DNA of 64,000 bases from Dichetophora obliterata (lineage: Eukaryota; Arthropoda; Insecta; Diptera; Sciomyzidae). Positions within the stretch are counted from its first letter, which is position 1. Each line of letters starts with the position of its first letter. The notes beneath the pieces are model-generated. The model did not search any database and was not told the origin of the DNA. It was given only the letters and a program-made list of their open reading frames with translations. Positions 1-10,528 of the stretch are shown here, piece after piece. The stretch spans positions 91,475,868-91,539,867 of the forward strand of contig OY986436.1 of assembly GCA_963920525.1 (NCBI GenBank). Reading direction: 5' to 3'. The position numbers were made by a program, and so were the translations under genes.

Positions 1-76
1 GTTTTTATAATTTTTTTCAATTAAAATAATAATAGTTAAAAGGTGAAGTGACTATTTATATACACAAAGTTTTAAA

Positions 77-2281
77 ATGCCTAAAACTCGGAAGGATTTG
101 CTTTGCCCTGTATTTGGTGAACCACTTATATTAAATGTTAATGTGCTACCGACGTATTGTGATGTTATTAAATATTACCTGTGGATAAAAACGGATTTGC
201 TTGAATTGAATAATGGAAAAGATCCTTCAATAAAGTATATATGTGAAATAATTGCAACTGATATCGAACAAATATGGAATAAAGCATCGATTCCAACGAT
301 TAGTCATCAACAAGTGGTTTCAAGATTGGTTTCGTATTACAACAAGTACAAGAGTATAAAAAAATTGCGCAATTACGCCAAGAAGCAACATTTTTTCAAG
401 GATTCCCAAAAAAAGTTATTTGACATCGCAACATGTAAGTGTGCATCCAGAAAAGTATGTAAATGTATTACTAAAGTACCTGCTGCTGAGGAAAACTTTT
501 TAAAGGACCAACGAAATGAGCGTAAAATGTATATTGGCTGTGTGGATAGAGTGACAACAAAATCTTTACGACGTAATGAAGTTAGAAAACGAAAGTATGA
601 TGAGTTTGTGGATAAAAATACTGCTACAAGTGCTTCTTCATCTATGCCAGTAGTACATTGGTCGTCCAGCAGTTATTCAAGTGGACCATCAGAATCAGAC
701 GAAGATGATGTTTGTCTGAACGAAACATCAAGAAAATATCAAAAAGAAGAACAACAAAAAGAAAATAAGCAGATGAGAGATAAGTTGCCAAATCTTGCTT
801 TAGCATGTGACAGGACCGGAGTTTCAGATCGATCTGCAGCATTTATTGTTAACGCAGTAATGCTTGATTTAAATGTCATAGATGCCGAAAACTCATCAAG
901 CGTAATAGACCGAAGTAAAATACGTCGAGAAAGGAAAAAAGTGCGCAAAGAGCTGAACTCTATAGGTTGCGAAAAAGTTCTAACGGCTATTTATTTTGAC
1001 GGTCGTAAAGACAAAACTTTAGTAATGACTACTAATGAAAATGCGTCACATAGGAAGACCATTACCGAAGAACATATCTCAATGATATCAGAGCCAAATT
1101 CTGAGTATATAGGTCATTTGTCGATAGATTCAGGAAAAGCAGCTAATATTCAAAAGAATATTGTTGGCTTTATGGAAGGAAAGTTTAAATTTCAGTCTTC
1201 TTTGGTGGCAATCGGATGTGATGGAACGGCTGTCAATACGGGACATAAAAATGGAGTTATAGCTTTATTAGAAAAACATCTGAACCGACCTTTACAATGG
1301 TTTGTGTGTTTATTACACGCAAATGAATTACCACTGCGCCATTTGTTTTTAAGTCTCGATGGAACTACTACTGGTCCTAATAGCTTTTCCGGTGGTATAG
1401 GAAAAAAACTCGTCAAGTGCCTTGATTTTAAACCAGAAGCTTTTGAAGCGATTAGCACAGAATTGCCGGAAGTAAATACTAGTTTGCTAAGCACTGATCA
1501 AAAGTACCTATATGAAATATGTTCCGCCATTTCGGCTGGTTTAGTTTCACCAAGTTTAGCTAGTAGAGACCCAGGAAAGTTAGCACACTCTAGATGGTTA
1601 ACTTGCGCCAATAGGATTCTTCGTTTGTATATTGGTACGGCTAAACCACCAGAAAACCTAAAGCAACTAGCGCTTTTCATTATGAAAGTGTACGCACCAA
1701 CATGGTTTGACATAAAGGCAAAGCCATCTTGTAAACACGGTCCAGTTCATGTTTTCAACATGGTTAAAAGAAGTTTATATTTAAGAGATGACCTTAAAAG
1801 TATTGTTTTAAAAACTATTCAAAGAAATTCATATTTCACACACCCAGAAAATATCTTGTTGGCTATGCTACAAGATGATGCTTCACAAATAAGGGAATTG
1901 GCTCTTCAAAGAGTGTTAGAAGTCAGAAAAGGAACTACCACAGAGAAAGTTCGCGAGTTCTGTCTTCCAGAGCTTCAAGTAAATGCGACAAATTACTATG
2001 ATTTAATAGACTGGGTGAATGTGAAAGTAACAGAACCACCAATGACTATGAAATATACTGATACAGAAATTGTAAAGATGGTCGGTTCGGAGAAAAACTT
2101 TGTTGAATTTGAAAAGTATCCTTGCCATACTCAAGCAGTAGAAAGGTGTGTCAAGCTCGTCACTGATGCTTCAATTTCTGTTTGTGGATTAGAAGCAAGA
2201 GATGGTTTCATTCGCTCCAGAATAAAAGCAAGGCAAGATATACCATTGTTTGAGACCAAATCGCAATTTTTCCAACAATGA
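77..2281 (+). CDS. Transposase-like protein with C/D(2)H-type DDE signature, 734 aa, intact
   Basis: Single uninterrupted ORF of 734 codons, striking among decayed neighbours. The N-terminal half is helical and basic, with a Cys cluster (CKC...CKC, about residues 120-130) and an acidic Ser-rich linker at about 190-215. The C-terminal half looks like an RNase H-fold transposase core: Asp308 (in YFDGRKD), Asp382 (in IGCDGTAVNTG), then C411-L-L-H414, a long helical insertion, and Glu689 (in HTQAVERCV). Asp, Asp, CxxH, large insertion, Glu is the arrangement described for C/D(2)H transposase superfamilies such as hAT and P. I recall related uncharacterised proteins in many arthropod genomes but cannot name the superfamily. 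ATG 77 is the first in-frame start and follows AT-rich DNA. AATAAA-type poly(A) signals lie about 75-80 bp after the stop. It could be a mobile element gene or a domesticated one. The catalytic assignment is inference. Confidence 0.72.
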   Translation: MPKTRKDLLCPVFGEPLILNVNVLPTYCDVIKYYLWIKTDLLELNNGKDPSIKYICEIIATDIEQIWNKASIPTISHQQVVSRLVSYYNKYKSIKKLRNYAKKQHFFKDSQKKLFDIATCKCASRKVCKCITKVPAAEENFLKDQRNERKMYIGCVDRVTTKSLRRNEVRKRKYDEFVDKNTATSASSSMPVVHWSSSSYSSGPSESDEDDVCLNETSRKYQKEEQQKENKQMRDKLPNLALACDRTGVSDRSAAFIVNAVMLDLNVIDAENSSSVIDRSKIRRERKKVRKELNSIGCEKVLTAIYFDGRKDKTLVMTTNENASHRKTITEEHISMISEPNSEYIGHLSIDSGKAANIQKNIVGFMEGKFKFQSSLVAIGCDGTAVNTGHKNGVIALLEKHLNRPLQWFVCLLHANELPLRHLFLSLDGTTTGPNSFSGGIGKKLVKCLDFKPEAFEAISTELPEVNTSLLSTDQKYLYEICSAISAGLVSPSLASRDPGKLAHSRWLTCANRILRLYIGTAKPPENLKQLALFIMKVYAPTWFDIKAKPSCKHGPVHVFNMVKRSLYLRDDLKSIVLKTIQRNSYFTHPENILLAMLQDDASQIRELALQRVLEVRKGTTTEKVREFCLPELQVNATNYYDLIDWVNVKVTEPPMTMKYTDTEIVKMVGSEKNFVEFEKYPCHTQAVERCVKLVTDASISVCGLEARDGFIRSRIKARQDIPLFETKSQFFQQ

Positions 2282-2592
2282 GACTTCTAAAAATGACAAC
2301 AACATTTTTTTTCTTTATTTTAATAATACTCATTTATATTTAATGTGCTTTATATAATAAATAAAAGACTGAAACAATTTGATTGAACTTAATATAAACC
2401 TATTTTAAACCAAATTACTTTTATTTCAATAAATGGTCGAATTCAAAAACTAAAGTCATATGCGCCACCTCAAGACCTTGACCTAGGAAGCTAAAATTTT
2501 TTTTAGGTATGTTTAAGGCTATGGATCATCGATTCATAGTACAGGAAAAACAAAATTTGAAGAAAAAAAACTTCACCCCACCCTAATATACA
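2282..2592 (+). other. 3' flank of the transposase-like gene with poly(A) signals
   Basis: AT-rich stretch after the stop codon. Overlapping AATAAA signals occur at 2356-2361 and 2360-2365, suitable for 3' end formation of the upstream gene. The segment ends in a short C-rich run (CTTCACCCCACCCTAATA) exactly where the hAT-like remnant begins, which could be the terminus of the element carrying the 734-aa gene. The matching 5' terminus would lie before this window, so no inverted repeat can be checked here. Confidence 0.4.
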
Positions 2593-3582
2593 GTGAGGAA
2601 TACTGCTTTGAAAGAAATTTGCGAAATCGCTGAAATTGAATACAAAACACTACTGTCTCACGGCAACACGCGTTTTTTAAGTTTGCAACCGGCAGTTAAT
2701 CGCATATTGGAAATGCACAATGCGCTTAAAATTTACTTCGAAAGTCTCGACAATTTCCCTCAAATAATTAAAACGTATTTTACTGACCCTATGAACGAGA
2801 TATACACCCTTTTCTTACATGGAAATCTCTCTGTTTTTCAAAATGCAATTCTTAATATTGAATCAGATACGATAAGCGCAACTGAAACAGCTAGTATTTA
2901 CAATAACTTAATCAAGAAACTTTAGCAGGTTAGAAGCGTTTATCCCGTTTGCTGCAAAACAACGTTGGCTTCAATTCATGCGTGAACATTCCAACGCAAA
3001 TGAGGTAGTTTTCAAAGAAAACATCTTGCGTTTTTATGATGTTGCCTTGAAGTATCTAGCTAAATGGCAAGACAATTTTAAAGAAGTTTTGCAATTCCAG
3101 TGGGTGACTATTGAAAAAAGTATTATTTGGGAAGATATTGAAAAAAGTATTTTATTTATTAAACACCACTCGCATATAACAGCATATGAAATAGATGCAG
3201 ATGAAATTTTTGATGAGATCAGTTTAGTAAACCAAATAATAAATATTGAAAAGCTCACTGAAAATTGGGTAAGAGTGTCATGCGAAAATAAATGGATGAG
3301 AATTACTAAAATTGCACGAGAAACAAATATCAGCATAAAAATTTAATAATGGTTGCTGAGTTTGTATTGTGCATCCCAGGGACTTCTGTCATCGTGGAAA
3401 GAACATTTTCACTTATGAAACATTTATGGACGTCGGATCGTGGTAGATTGAGAATATCTGTTGTTGCAGCTCTTTTAAATATAAAAATTAATAGTTGCGA
3501 AGACTGTTCTGCCTTCTTCGATAAAATAAAATCAGATGCGCAGTTCTTAAAGAAGGCAATTTCATCAGAAAAATACGAGTAA
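2593..3582 (+). pseudogene. hAT transposase remnant (C-terminal part, frameshifted)
   Basis: Three successive coding blocks in different frames (2593-2925, 2978-3346, 3349-3582) read as the C-terminal part of one hAT-type transposase. Block 1 carries TRFLSLQPAVNRILEM and a following LKIYFESL-type segment, typical of hAT-related proteins. Block 2 carries FIPFAAKQRWLQFMREH just before its first Met. Block 3 carries the hAT C-terminal dimerisation motif (IPGTSVIVERTFSLMK, then LWTSDRGRLRI). There is no ATG at the beginning: the readable part starts at a GTG just after the 3' flank of the upstream gene. The N-terminal zinc finger and first catalytic Asp region are absent. At least two frameshifts or stops (near 2923 and 3345) make it non-functional. 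Its head may have been displaced by insertion of the upstream element. Confidence 0.8.
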
Positions 3583-3601
3583 TTTTCCTCGTATTTTTCT
3601 G
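3566..3601. other. Perfect 14-bp stem hairpin overlapping the hAT stop codon
   Basis: The arms CAGAAAAATACGAG and CTCGTATTTTTCTG are exact reverse complements separated by 8 nt. The hairpin spans the last codons and stop of the hAT remnant. It could be a terminator-like structure, a subterminal transposase site or coincidence; no function is claimed. Confidence 0.6.
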
Positions 3602-5627
3602 ACCAAAAGAAAGGAAAAGCTTTAGAATAGATGTGGGCGGCAACTTAGTAGCCCCACATTTGACACCTACTTAGTGCAAAAATAATTTTAGTTTTTTGTT
3701 TGTTTTTTAAATTATTTATTTATTGTTTGAATTGTTTCTTTTTTTCAATAATTTCATTAATATATTCTTTTGAAATCGTTATTTATTATTGAATAAATCA
3801 ATAATTATTGAAATATATATATCAATATTTGAAATATATAAATTTTTGTATTCTTTTTAATTTGAAAGCAGATTTCGTATTCACGGTTATAAGAAGAGAA
3901 ATACCCGTTGCTTCTGAAACGATTGCAACAAAATAAAAAATTTAAAAAAATTAAAAATTAAAAAAAAAATGTGTGAGAAAAAAACACTCAGTACAACGCC
4001 CCCCCCCTCCCCAAAAAAAAACATAAACAAAAAAATGTCCGGACTTATTTTCTACAAATTATGGCAAGCCTAGATATAAGGTATGTTTTAAAAAAACCTG
4101 TTATTATGACATTAACATCATTGCGATATCTCAAAACTATAGATTTCCTCAGTATAACTCATTTTCTTAAGCCTCAGAATGAGAAAAAAACGATTGAAAT
4201 TTCATGTTTTGACTTAGCAAGCAAACATTTCCGCCATTTTTAAATCGATTTTCATCAAAGTTTCTTTGCTTGAAAGTTCAATTAACTAAATTGGGAAAAT
4301 GAGAAACGGTTTACTGTTACCTCACCAATACAATGTTTTATGTTGTTTTCAAAGAACCTCTAAATATCCAACTTGTACTCAAAAATAGGCCAAGAGTTAC
4401 TTTTGTTGTATATATTTTTTTTAAAATTTTAATTTTTTTTTAATTTTCATTTTTCTTATTCTTTTATATAACATAATTTATCTGCAAAAATTAATCTTTT
4501 TTGACACAAACAGTGTCCATCATTAAAAATCATTGGCCACCTATCCCCTCATTTTCGTTTTAATGAAAAATAATTTGCCTAAAATGCTTTTGTTATTGTT
4601 TTTGCAATGTTCTACAGCTTAAAAACTAATTTATGTGAAAAACATTTTCAAATAAAGCTTAAAAAACCTAAAAAACATTCTGAAGGTTATCAGTGAGTCC
4701 ATCTTAACTACACAACATGGCTGCCGTGTTATATTGAGAGAAGCTCTCGCGACAAAGAGAGAAAACCTTTGTTTGCTGTTATATTGTGCTGCTGGTTGAA
4801 TGAAGGCATCAAATAAAATGCGTGATTTTGAAATAATTAAAAAAATACATTTTTCGAAAAACTTGGTAAGCTATATTATCATAGGAATCGAATAAAAAAA
4901 GAATTATCAAAATCTGTTCAGCGGTTACCGAGCTTATTCTGGATCAATTTCGTGAGTCTCCTTTTATATAATAGTATAGATATATAATAGTAAATAATAG
5001 TATAGATGAGCGTACATGTGCATTTTTAATAGCATTTTTTCCCATATTTTTCGCTCTTGAAGGCAGTATTCTAGTGTAGAAAATGAAGTTTTTCATTTTT
5101 CGATTATTTATATATTCAGGAAAATTTCATTAAAAGAATTTTTTGAAAATAAAATTATTTTAAAAGTTATAGCCATTTTAGTGTCTTCAGTAGTACTGAC
5201 GGAAATCTAACTTGAAAACTTTAAACACGTTTATCTCGAAACTACTTTTTCCAAAACGGTTGACATGATATTTCAAGTTCAAGTTCTAATGGTCCGATTG
5301 ACTTAAAATTTGGTGTGGGCCTTTTCTATATATCCCTCTATGGCCCGAATTAGGATTATGTAAAAATTTTGTTTTTAATATTTTTAAAAAATTCATAACT
5401 TTGAAAAAAGGGCTAAAAAATGACTTTTTTTTCAAGCAGTCGCCTTTTCGCGAAAAATGGCCATGTCGCTATAATCCTAGTTCTTAACATTTTTTTTGCA
5501 GATTACTAGAAAGATTGGAATCATGTCAACAAAGACGCACACTTTTTCTTAGCCCCCCCACTACACCAGCCAGTAATTTCTTCAATTTTTAATTTTATTT
5601 TTTATTTTCTTGTGTTATTAAAATTTA
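3602..5627. other. AT-rich DNA without a recognisable gene
   Basis: Low-complexity A/T runs with a C-rich tract near 4000. I see no coding signature. One short segment, 4717-4792, is repeated at the far end of the window (63892-63967) and is listed separately. Confidence 0.6.
4717..4792 (+). repeat. Dispersed repeat, copy 1 (also at 63892)
   Basis: A segment starting ATGGCTGCCGTGTTATATTG and containing AGAAGCTCTCGCGACAAAGA is found again in the same orientation at 63892-63967 with only scattered substitutions. The two copies lie about 59 kb apart, so this is an interspersed family rather than a tandem duplicate. Family unknown. Confidence 0.7.
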
Positions 5628-7778
5628 TTAATATCTCGACAAATAAGGCAAAGGCCTTAAATGCATTTAAGTCCATGTTCAGGAGAGAAATTGAAAAAGT
5701 ACGATCAAGATTTTAAAAAACCTATGCTTTCTAGAAAAGTTAAAACAGTTAAAAGAAATTTTAAATGTTCAATGCTTAGTGATATATATTTAAAATATAC
5801 CTCAATGCAATCTAGGCTGCTCATTAAATGCAAAAAATGTTAACTAAGCCCTTTTTCCAAAATCATTATAAAGATTTGACGAGGGCTTTATTTGCATTTA
5901 GGCCCTTTTTTCTAAAACACACCTACAGCCTCCATGTGTACATAATCGTATTTAGGCCCTTATTCTAAATGTTAACAGCGCACAAGAAATAATCAAACAC
6001 GTTTAAGCCCTATTTCATTTCTATTACACGAAACGATTTTTTTCCACCAACGGTTCTTGTAAACTGATACCACTCACGGGGATGGAAAATCTGCATTCAA
6101 GAACACTTTTACTTATTTTCAATGGTATTTCAAATGAGTGTAACCTACCTCGCGGAACTTAGATCAATATAGTCTAGTTCTTTTATTCCGTATGCTACCA
6201 ATGCCATCATCAAAGCCATAATTGTGTTTTTGTTTTGACCGAAGCAATTGTCACTATAAAGTGTAATCGAACTGAAGCTCGGTATTTAATGAACGACGTA
6301 TATAAACTGAAAGCGTATAGAAATAAGTTTACGCTAAGCGCTTCCACCTACCTACCCGGAATAAAAACCGAGTAAATTGCGTAGTTGTAATAAAAAAAAA
6401 AATTGGGAGCACAAAATTATTTGAATCTTTAAAGAAATTTTTTATCCATTAATGGTAAGTTCATTTTTAATTTTTTAAATCGTTAAATTTAATTGCAACA
6501 CTCCCTCAACCACGGTCGCATAATACGCATTATACGTACCGTATGCACCAAGTTTTTGTGCTGTCGCTGCGTATGTTTAATCCCTCACAATTTGGCTATG
6601 GCAAATTACGCTGCTGTAAACTTACCGAACATACGCTGCTTACATCGCCAATTCGGCGTTCATTGAATACCACTAGAAAGAAGATGGTCGTAAACTTAAG
6701 AAGATATTATTGTATTGTATTAAGAAGATATTAAGTATTGTTATCGTTGCAGTCGAGCACGGTTAAATTTTAGGTACTTCAATGTCTTATATAGTAAAAA
6801 ATATAAGAACTTAGGCTTAGTGTTGGAAGAAATTTTTGTAAATAGATTATCCCAAGAAAAAATATCCCAAATGATTGATGTTTCTTTAAGATCAGTGAGA
6901 TCTGTATCTGCTGTAGCTACAATTTTGGCATGAAACAGATCATACGTGTTGCATTTATCAATATTAGGTATTTAAAATTTTATTTCACAGTTATATTCAC
7001 TGCGTTGTTAAATTCCAATGTTTTATAAGTCTTATTCAGAGTCCGTTACATTCTTCAATGAAGTTGAATTAATAAAGTACTAAGGCACTGGCATATTCAC
7101 ATCAATCTTTTATTTATTAAGATATAATCAAATAAATCAAGCAGTACATACCATTTTTAGTAATTTTTATGCCTGAAAATATATTTCCTTTTCCTATGAT
7201 TTTACATAGAAGCCCTTTTCTATTTAAATTAACCCGCAATGTGTACGGATTCCAAAAGGTAGAAGGGCGTTTTTGCATTTGGCCCCTCAATTCGTCGAAA
7301 ACTTTTTTGTAAAAAAAGGTCTAGATCGTTATTAGATCTTTAGAATATTCACAAAAGACCATATTGCATATGTTAAAATGGCCTAAATTGATAAAAGATA
7401 ACTTGATATTCCAAAAGTTCACAAGAAAAAAGGGCTTAACTTTAATTAAGAAACAAATTATCAAACAAAAATTAAGTAAAAGGGCTTATTTAAAACTAAG
7501 CCCCCACGGAAGTTTCACTAAAAAGCTGATTTGTGATTTGGTAAAAGGGCTTACCGCAGCTTAAGCCCCCAATGCAAATGGATTTATCTTGTTTATGAAA
7601 CTTAAATTGAAATAAGCCCTTATTCCTTATGAAGCCCACGTACTTCAGCAAATAAGCCTTTATGAAAATCACAAATAAAATTCACAAAAAATGAGGTAAT
7701 TATTATTATATTATTATTATACACAAAATAATTAAAAAAGTAACTTAAGCCCTTTTGCGTTGTTAGTCGAGATATTAA
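5628..7778. mobile_element. Unclassified non-autonomous element with GGGCTTA subterminal motifs
   Basis: The ends share a 13-bp perfect inverted repeat (TTAATATCTCGAC at 5628-5640, its complement at 7766-7778), continuing imperfectly inward (left AAATAAGGCAAAGGCCTTAA, right complement TAACAACGCAAAAGGGCTTA). Within about 400-570 bp of each end the motif AAGGGCTTA or TAAGCCC recurs in both orientations: roughly 5 to 6 times on the left (5650-6015) and about 10 times on the right (7209-7755), several times beside TGCATTTAG. The centre (6040-7200) lacks the motif. Clustered short motifs near both ends resemble transposase-binding subterminal repeats in hAT or CACTA elements. There is no transposase ORF and no clear target duplication. 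Confidence 0.5.
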
Positions 7779-7970
7779 CAAATAATAAAAAAATGGATGG
7801 TAAAAATTTTAATAGGTTCTTTTCTATCCTCTATACTAGGGCCGTTTAGAATTCTTGCCCGTGCGTCGACAGAGGGCAGGCAGTGCACTTTGTCGTCTGC
7901 GGGATAAATTCGGTGGTGAAGCGGAAAGAGGAGCGGAAAATTTTTAGAGGATAAAGAGCGTAGATGTATA

Positions 7971-8291
7971 CATGGTATAATTATTTGACAAGGTAGCCGT
8001 GACAGTTTTTTGGCGATTGGTAGTTGTCAAAAACAGCTAAAGAAGTTGTAGTTTGCTACTGTTGACTATTTATGTGCTTATTTTTTACTTTTCTTTTATT
8101 CATTAAATTTATTCGCGAAGTTTATTGAAATGTTTTTAGTTTGCTACTGTTGATTGCTATGTTTAAGTCCTCGCTTATTTTTTCACTTTTCTTTGATTAA
8201 TTGCATGAACAGCTAATTTTGACAACTACCCATCGCCGCTCGTGAGAAAAAAGCCAGTCTACGCTACTACCTTGTCAGTAATTGTGCCATG
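7971..8291 (-). mobile_element. P-like MITE, copy 1 (321 bp, 8-bp TSD)
   Basis: Begins CATGGTATAATTATTTGACA and ends with the near-complement (...TGTGCCATG), giving imperfect terminal inverted repeats of about 25 bp. It is flanked by a perfect 8-bp direct repeat GATGTATA at 7963-7970 and 8292-8299. An 8-bp duplication together with a CATG terminus resembles the P superfamily, but hAT also makes 8-bp duplications, so the class is tentative. It is inverted relative to the copies at 13194 and 24079 and has no coding capacity. Confidence 0.85.
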
Positions 8292-9459
8292 GATGTATAG
8301 AACCCGAGAGAGCAAGAGCATGTCGTTATGTAAAAGCAGTGTTGCATATTCTGCTTATTAAGACAATTTTTTCTTAAAAGGGTTTTTATTATTTGACATA
8401 GGCCGCATTCTAGCCGAAAAAGTGCTCAAGTAGCGAAGTAGCATAAAATATTTTCGCTATATAAATTGTGACATCTCAAGGAACATGTTCTGTGAGAGCA
8501 TACCATTCAGCCCGAAAGTTGTGGAACAGTTCTTTCCGCTGAATGCAGGCATAGCTACAAAAAGCGATGTTGCTTTGACGTATTATTATGTCTTACAGCG
8601 AGGTTTTTCACAAAATTGTTTGCTTTTGTTTAAACTTTGGGGTAAACGTACAGCATTTTATATTGAACGTTCAACGTTAAAATATATGCCAAAATATCAG
8701 TTATCTGGCGAATATTGACCAAAGTGTATAAATTTTGCGCAGGTACTATTAAAACTCTCACATTGTAGAATATCAGGCAAATTTTGACTTTTATTTTGGC
8801 GTAAAATTACAATAAAAAAAAAATTTTTTTTCTCAATGTTTTGAACGTTAAAAGATTACTAATTTTTTGGTTTTTATGACAAAATGCATACTTGATGCGG
8901 TAACTGGAAATATTGCAAATTATTTACGAAAAAAGTTATAAAACGCCCGGTTTTTCATATTACTGGGAATGCAGCATTAATTTTGGGCGGCTCTGAGCGC
9001 AATTAGAGCAATTATAATTTTTGCAATGCAGATGCTCATACTAGAGTTACCATGCCACTATTTTTTGAGAATAAAAACGATATAATTTTAATTCAATATA
9101 TATAAACTACTGCTATCAAACATAATATTATACTGTTATTTATAATATTACGATTTAAAATTGTAGAAAACTTTTTCTTTAAACTTTGCCTTCTTGTGAA
9201 AAAAAAATTAAGTTTAAACAATGAACAATTCAATAAAAGCGTTTAGTCACAAATTTGTTTTTTGGAATCGCTAGCTTTTAATATGCTTTTAATTTTTTTT
9301 CCTTGCCTCGAAACGCTATCTAAATTTCAAGATTTGAACATTTCAAAACATGCTAAGGAACTAACTGCATTGTAAAACCAACTAAAGCTAAGGTTCCCTG
9401 AAATGTTTAAAAAAAAATTATAATATACGCTTGTTTTAAGTAGGTATTGTTGCAAAATA
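8292..9459. other. AT-rich DNA with one shared repeat segment
   Basis: No credible gene. The stretch 8577-8715 (TTGACGTATTATTATGTCTT, then ACAGCGAGGTTT, ending near CCAAAATATCAG) resembles 44692-44848 (GACGTAGAATTACGTCTTAC, then AGCGCGGTTT, ending near CCAAAATATCAG). It is therefore a dispersed repeat of unknown family. A 77-codon ORF over 8485-8718 crosses this repeat and is not believed to be a gene. Confidence 0.5.
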
Positions 9460-9461
9460 AT

Positions 9462-9644
9462 AACAGCATTAAAAGCACATTATCCTGCGAGGAACTATTT
9501 TCTATAATGAAAATGCAAAACTCCTATTTGAGAAGTCAACTTTCTGACATGAGCTTGGAATCAATAATGCATCTTGCTTCCACACGCGGATTTGAACGAA
9601 ATATTAAAATAATTGTTACTGACTTTGTAAGCTCAGATTTGTAG
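9462..9644 (+). pseudogene. hAT transposase C-terminal fragment (dimerisation region)
   Basis: About 60 codons read as STLSCEELFSIMKMQNSYLR followed by SQLSDMSLESIMHLAST. This matches the pattern of the hAT C-terminal dimerisation segment in the subgroup related to GTF2IRD2/ZBED-type proteins (S-T-x-x-C-E-x-x-F-S-x-M-K, then L-R-S-x-L-x-D-x-x-L). The rest of the transposase is missing on both sides, so this is a short dead fragment. It differs in sequence from the remnant at 2593-3582 and comes from a different hAT lineage. Confidence 0.65.
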
Positions 9645-9928
9645 TACCCTTAAAAGAGCTTCTCAGCGCAATCGTGACTCAAGCCACAAATAAATTATAA
9701 GTGTGCTGACTGAGTAATTAAATGTACGAAAAGAAAGCGAAACAATTTTGCATACTTGATTTATATTTTGTGCTTTGCGTCACTATTGCTCTGAGTAGCT
9801 CATATGAGAATTATTTAAATTATCATATAATAAAGCAATACAAATATGTTGTTTTATTTAAATGAAAAACGAACAATATAATTTTGTAAGACGCTTTTTC
9901 ACAATTAATTTTGATATATATATATATA

Positions 9929-10528
9929 TTTATATATTTATATATTTATATATTTATATATTTATATATTTATATATTTATATATTTATATATTTATATA
10001 TTTATATATTTATATATTTATATATTTATATATTTATATATTTATATATTTATATATTTATATATTTATATATTTATATATTTATATATTTATATATTTA
10101 TATATTTATATATTTATATATTTATATATTTATATATTTATATATTTATATATTTATATATTTATATATTTATATATTTATATATTTATATATTTATATA
10201 TTTATATATTTATATATTTATATATTTATATATTTATATATTTATATATTTATATATTTATATATTTATATATTTATATATTTATATATTTATATATTTA
10301 TATATTTATATATTTATATATTTATATATTTATATATTTATATATTTATATATTTATATATTTATATATTTATATATTTATATATTTATATATTTATATA
10401 TTTATATATTTATATATTTATATATTTATATATTTATATATTTATATATTTATATATTTATATATTTATATATTTATATATTTATATATTTATATATTTA
10501 TATATTTATATATTTATATATTTATATA
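9929..10528 (+). repeat. Perfect 8-bp minisatellite (TTTATATA), about 75 copies
   Basis: The unit TTTATATA repeats with no interruption I can find from 9929 to 10528 (600 bp, 75 units), flanked on both sides by shorter TA runs. Because 8 is not a multiple of 3 and the unit creates no plus-strand stop, all three frames stay open and give a repeating F-I-Y-L-Y-I-Y-I pattern; this is not a protein. Such uniformity suggests recent expansion by slippage, or an assembly product that should be checked against long reads. Confidence 0.95.
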
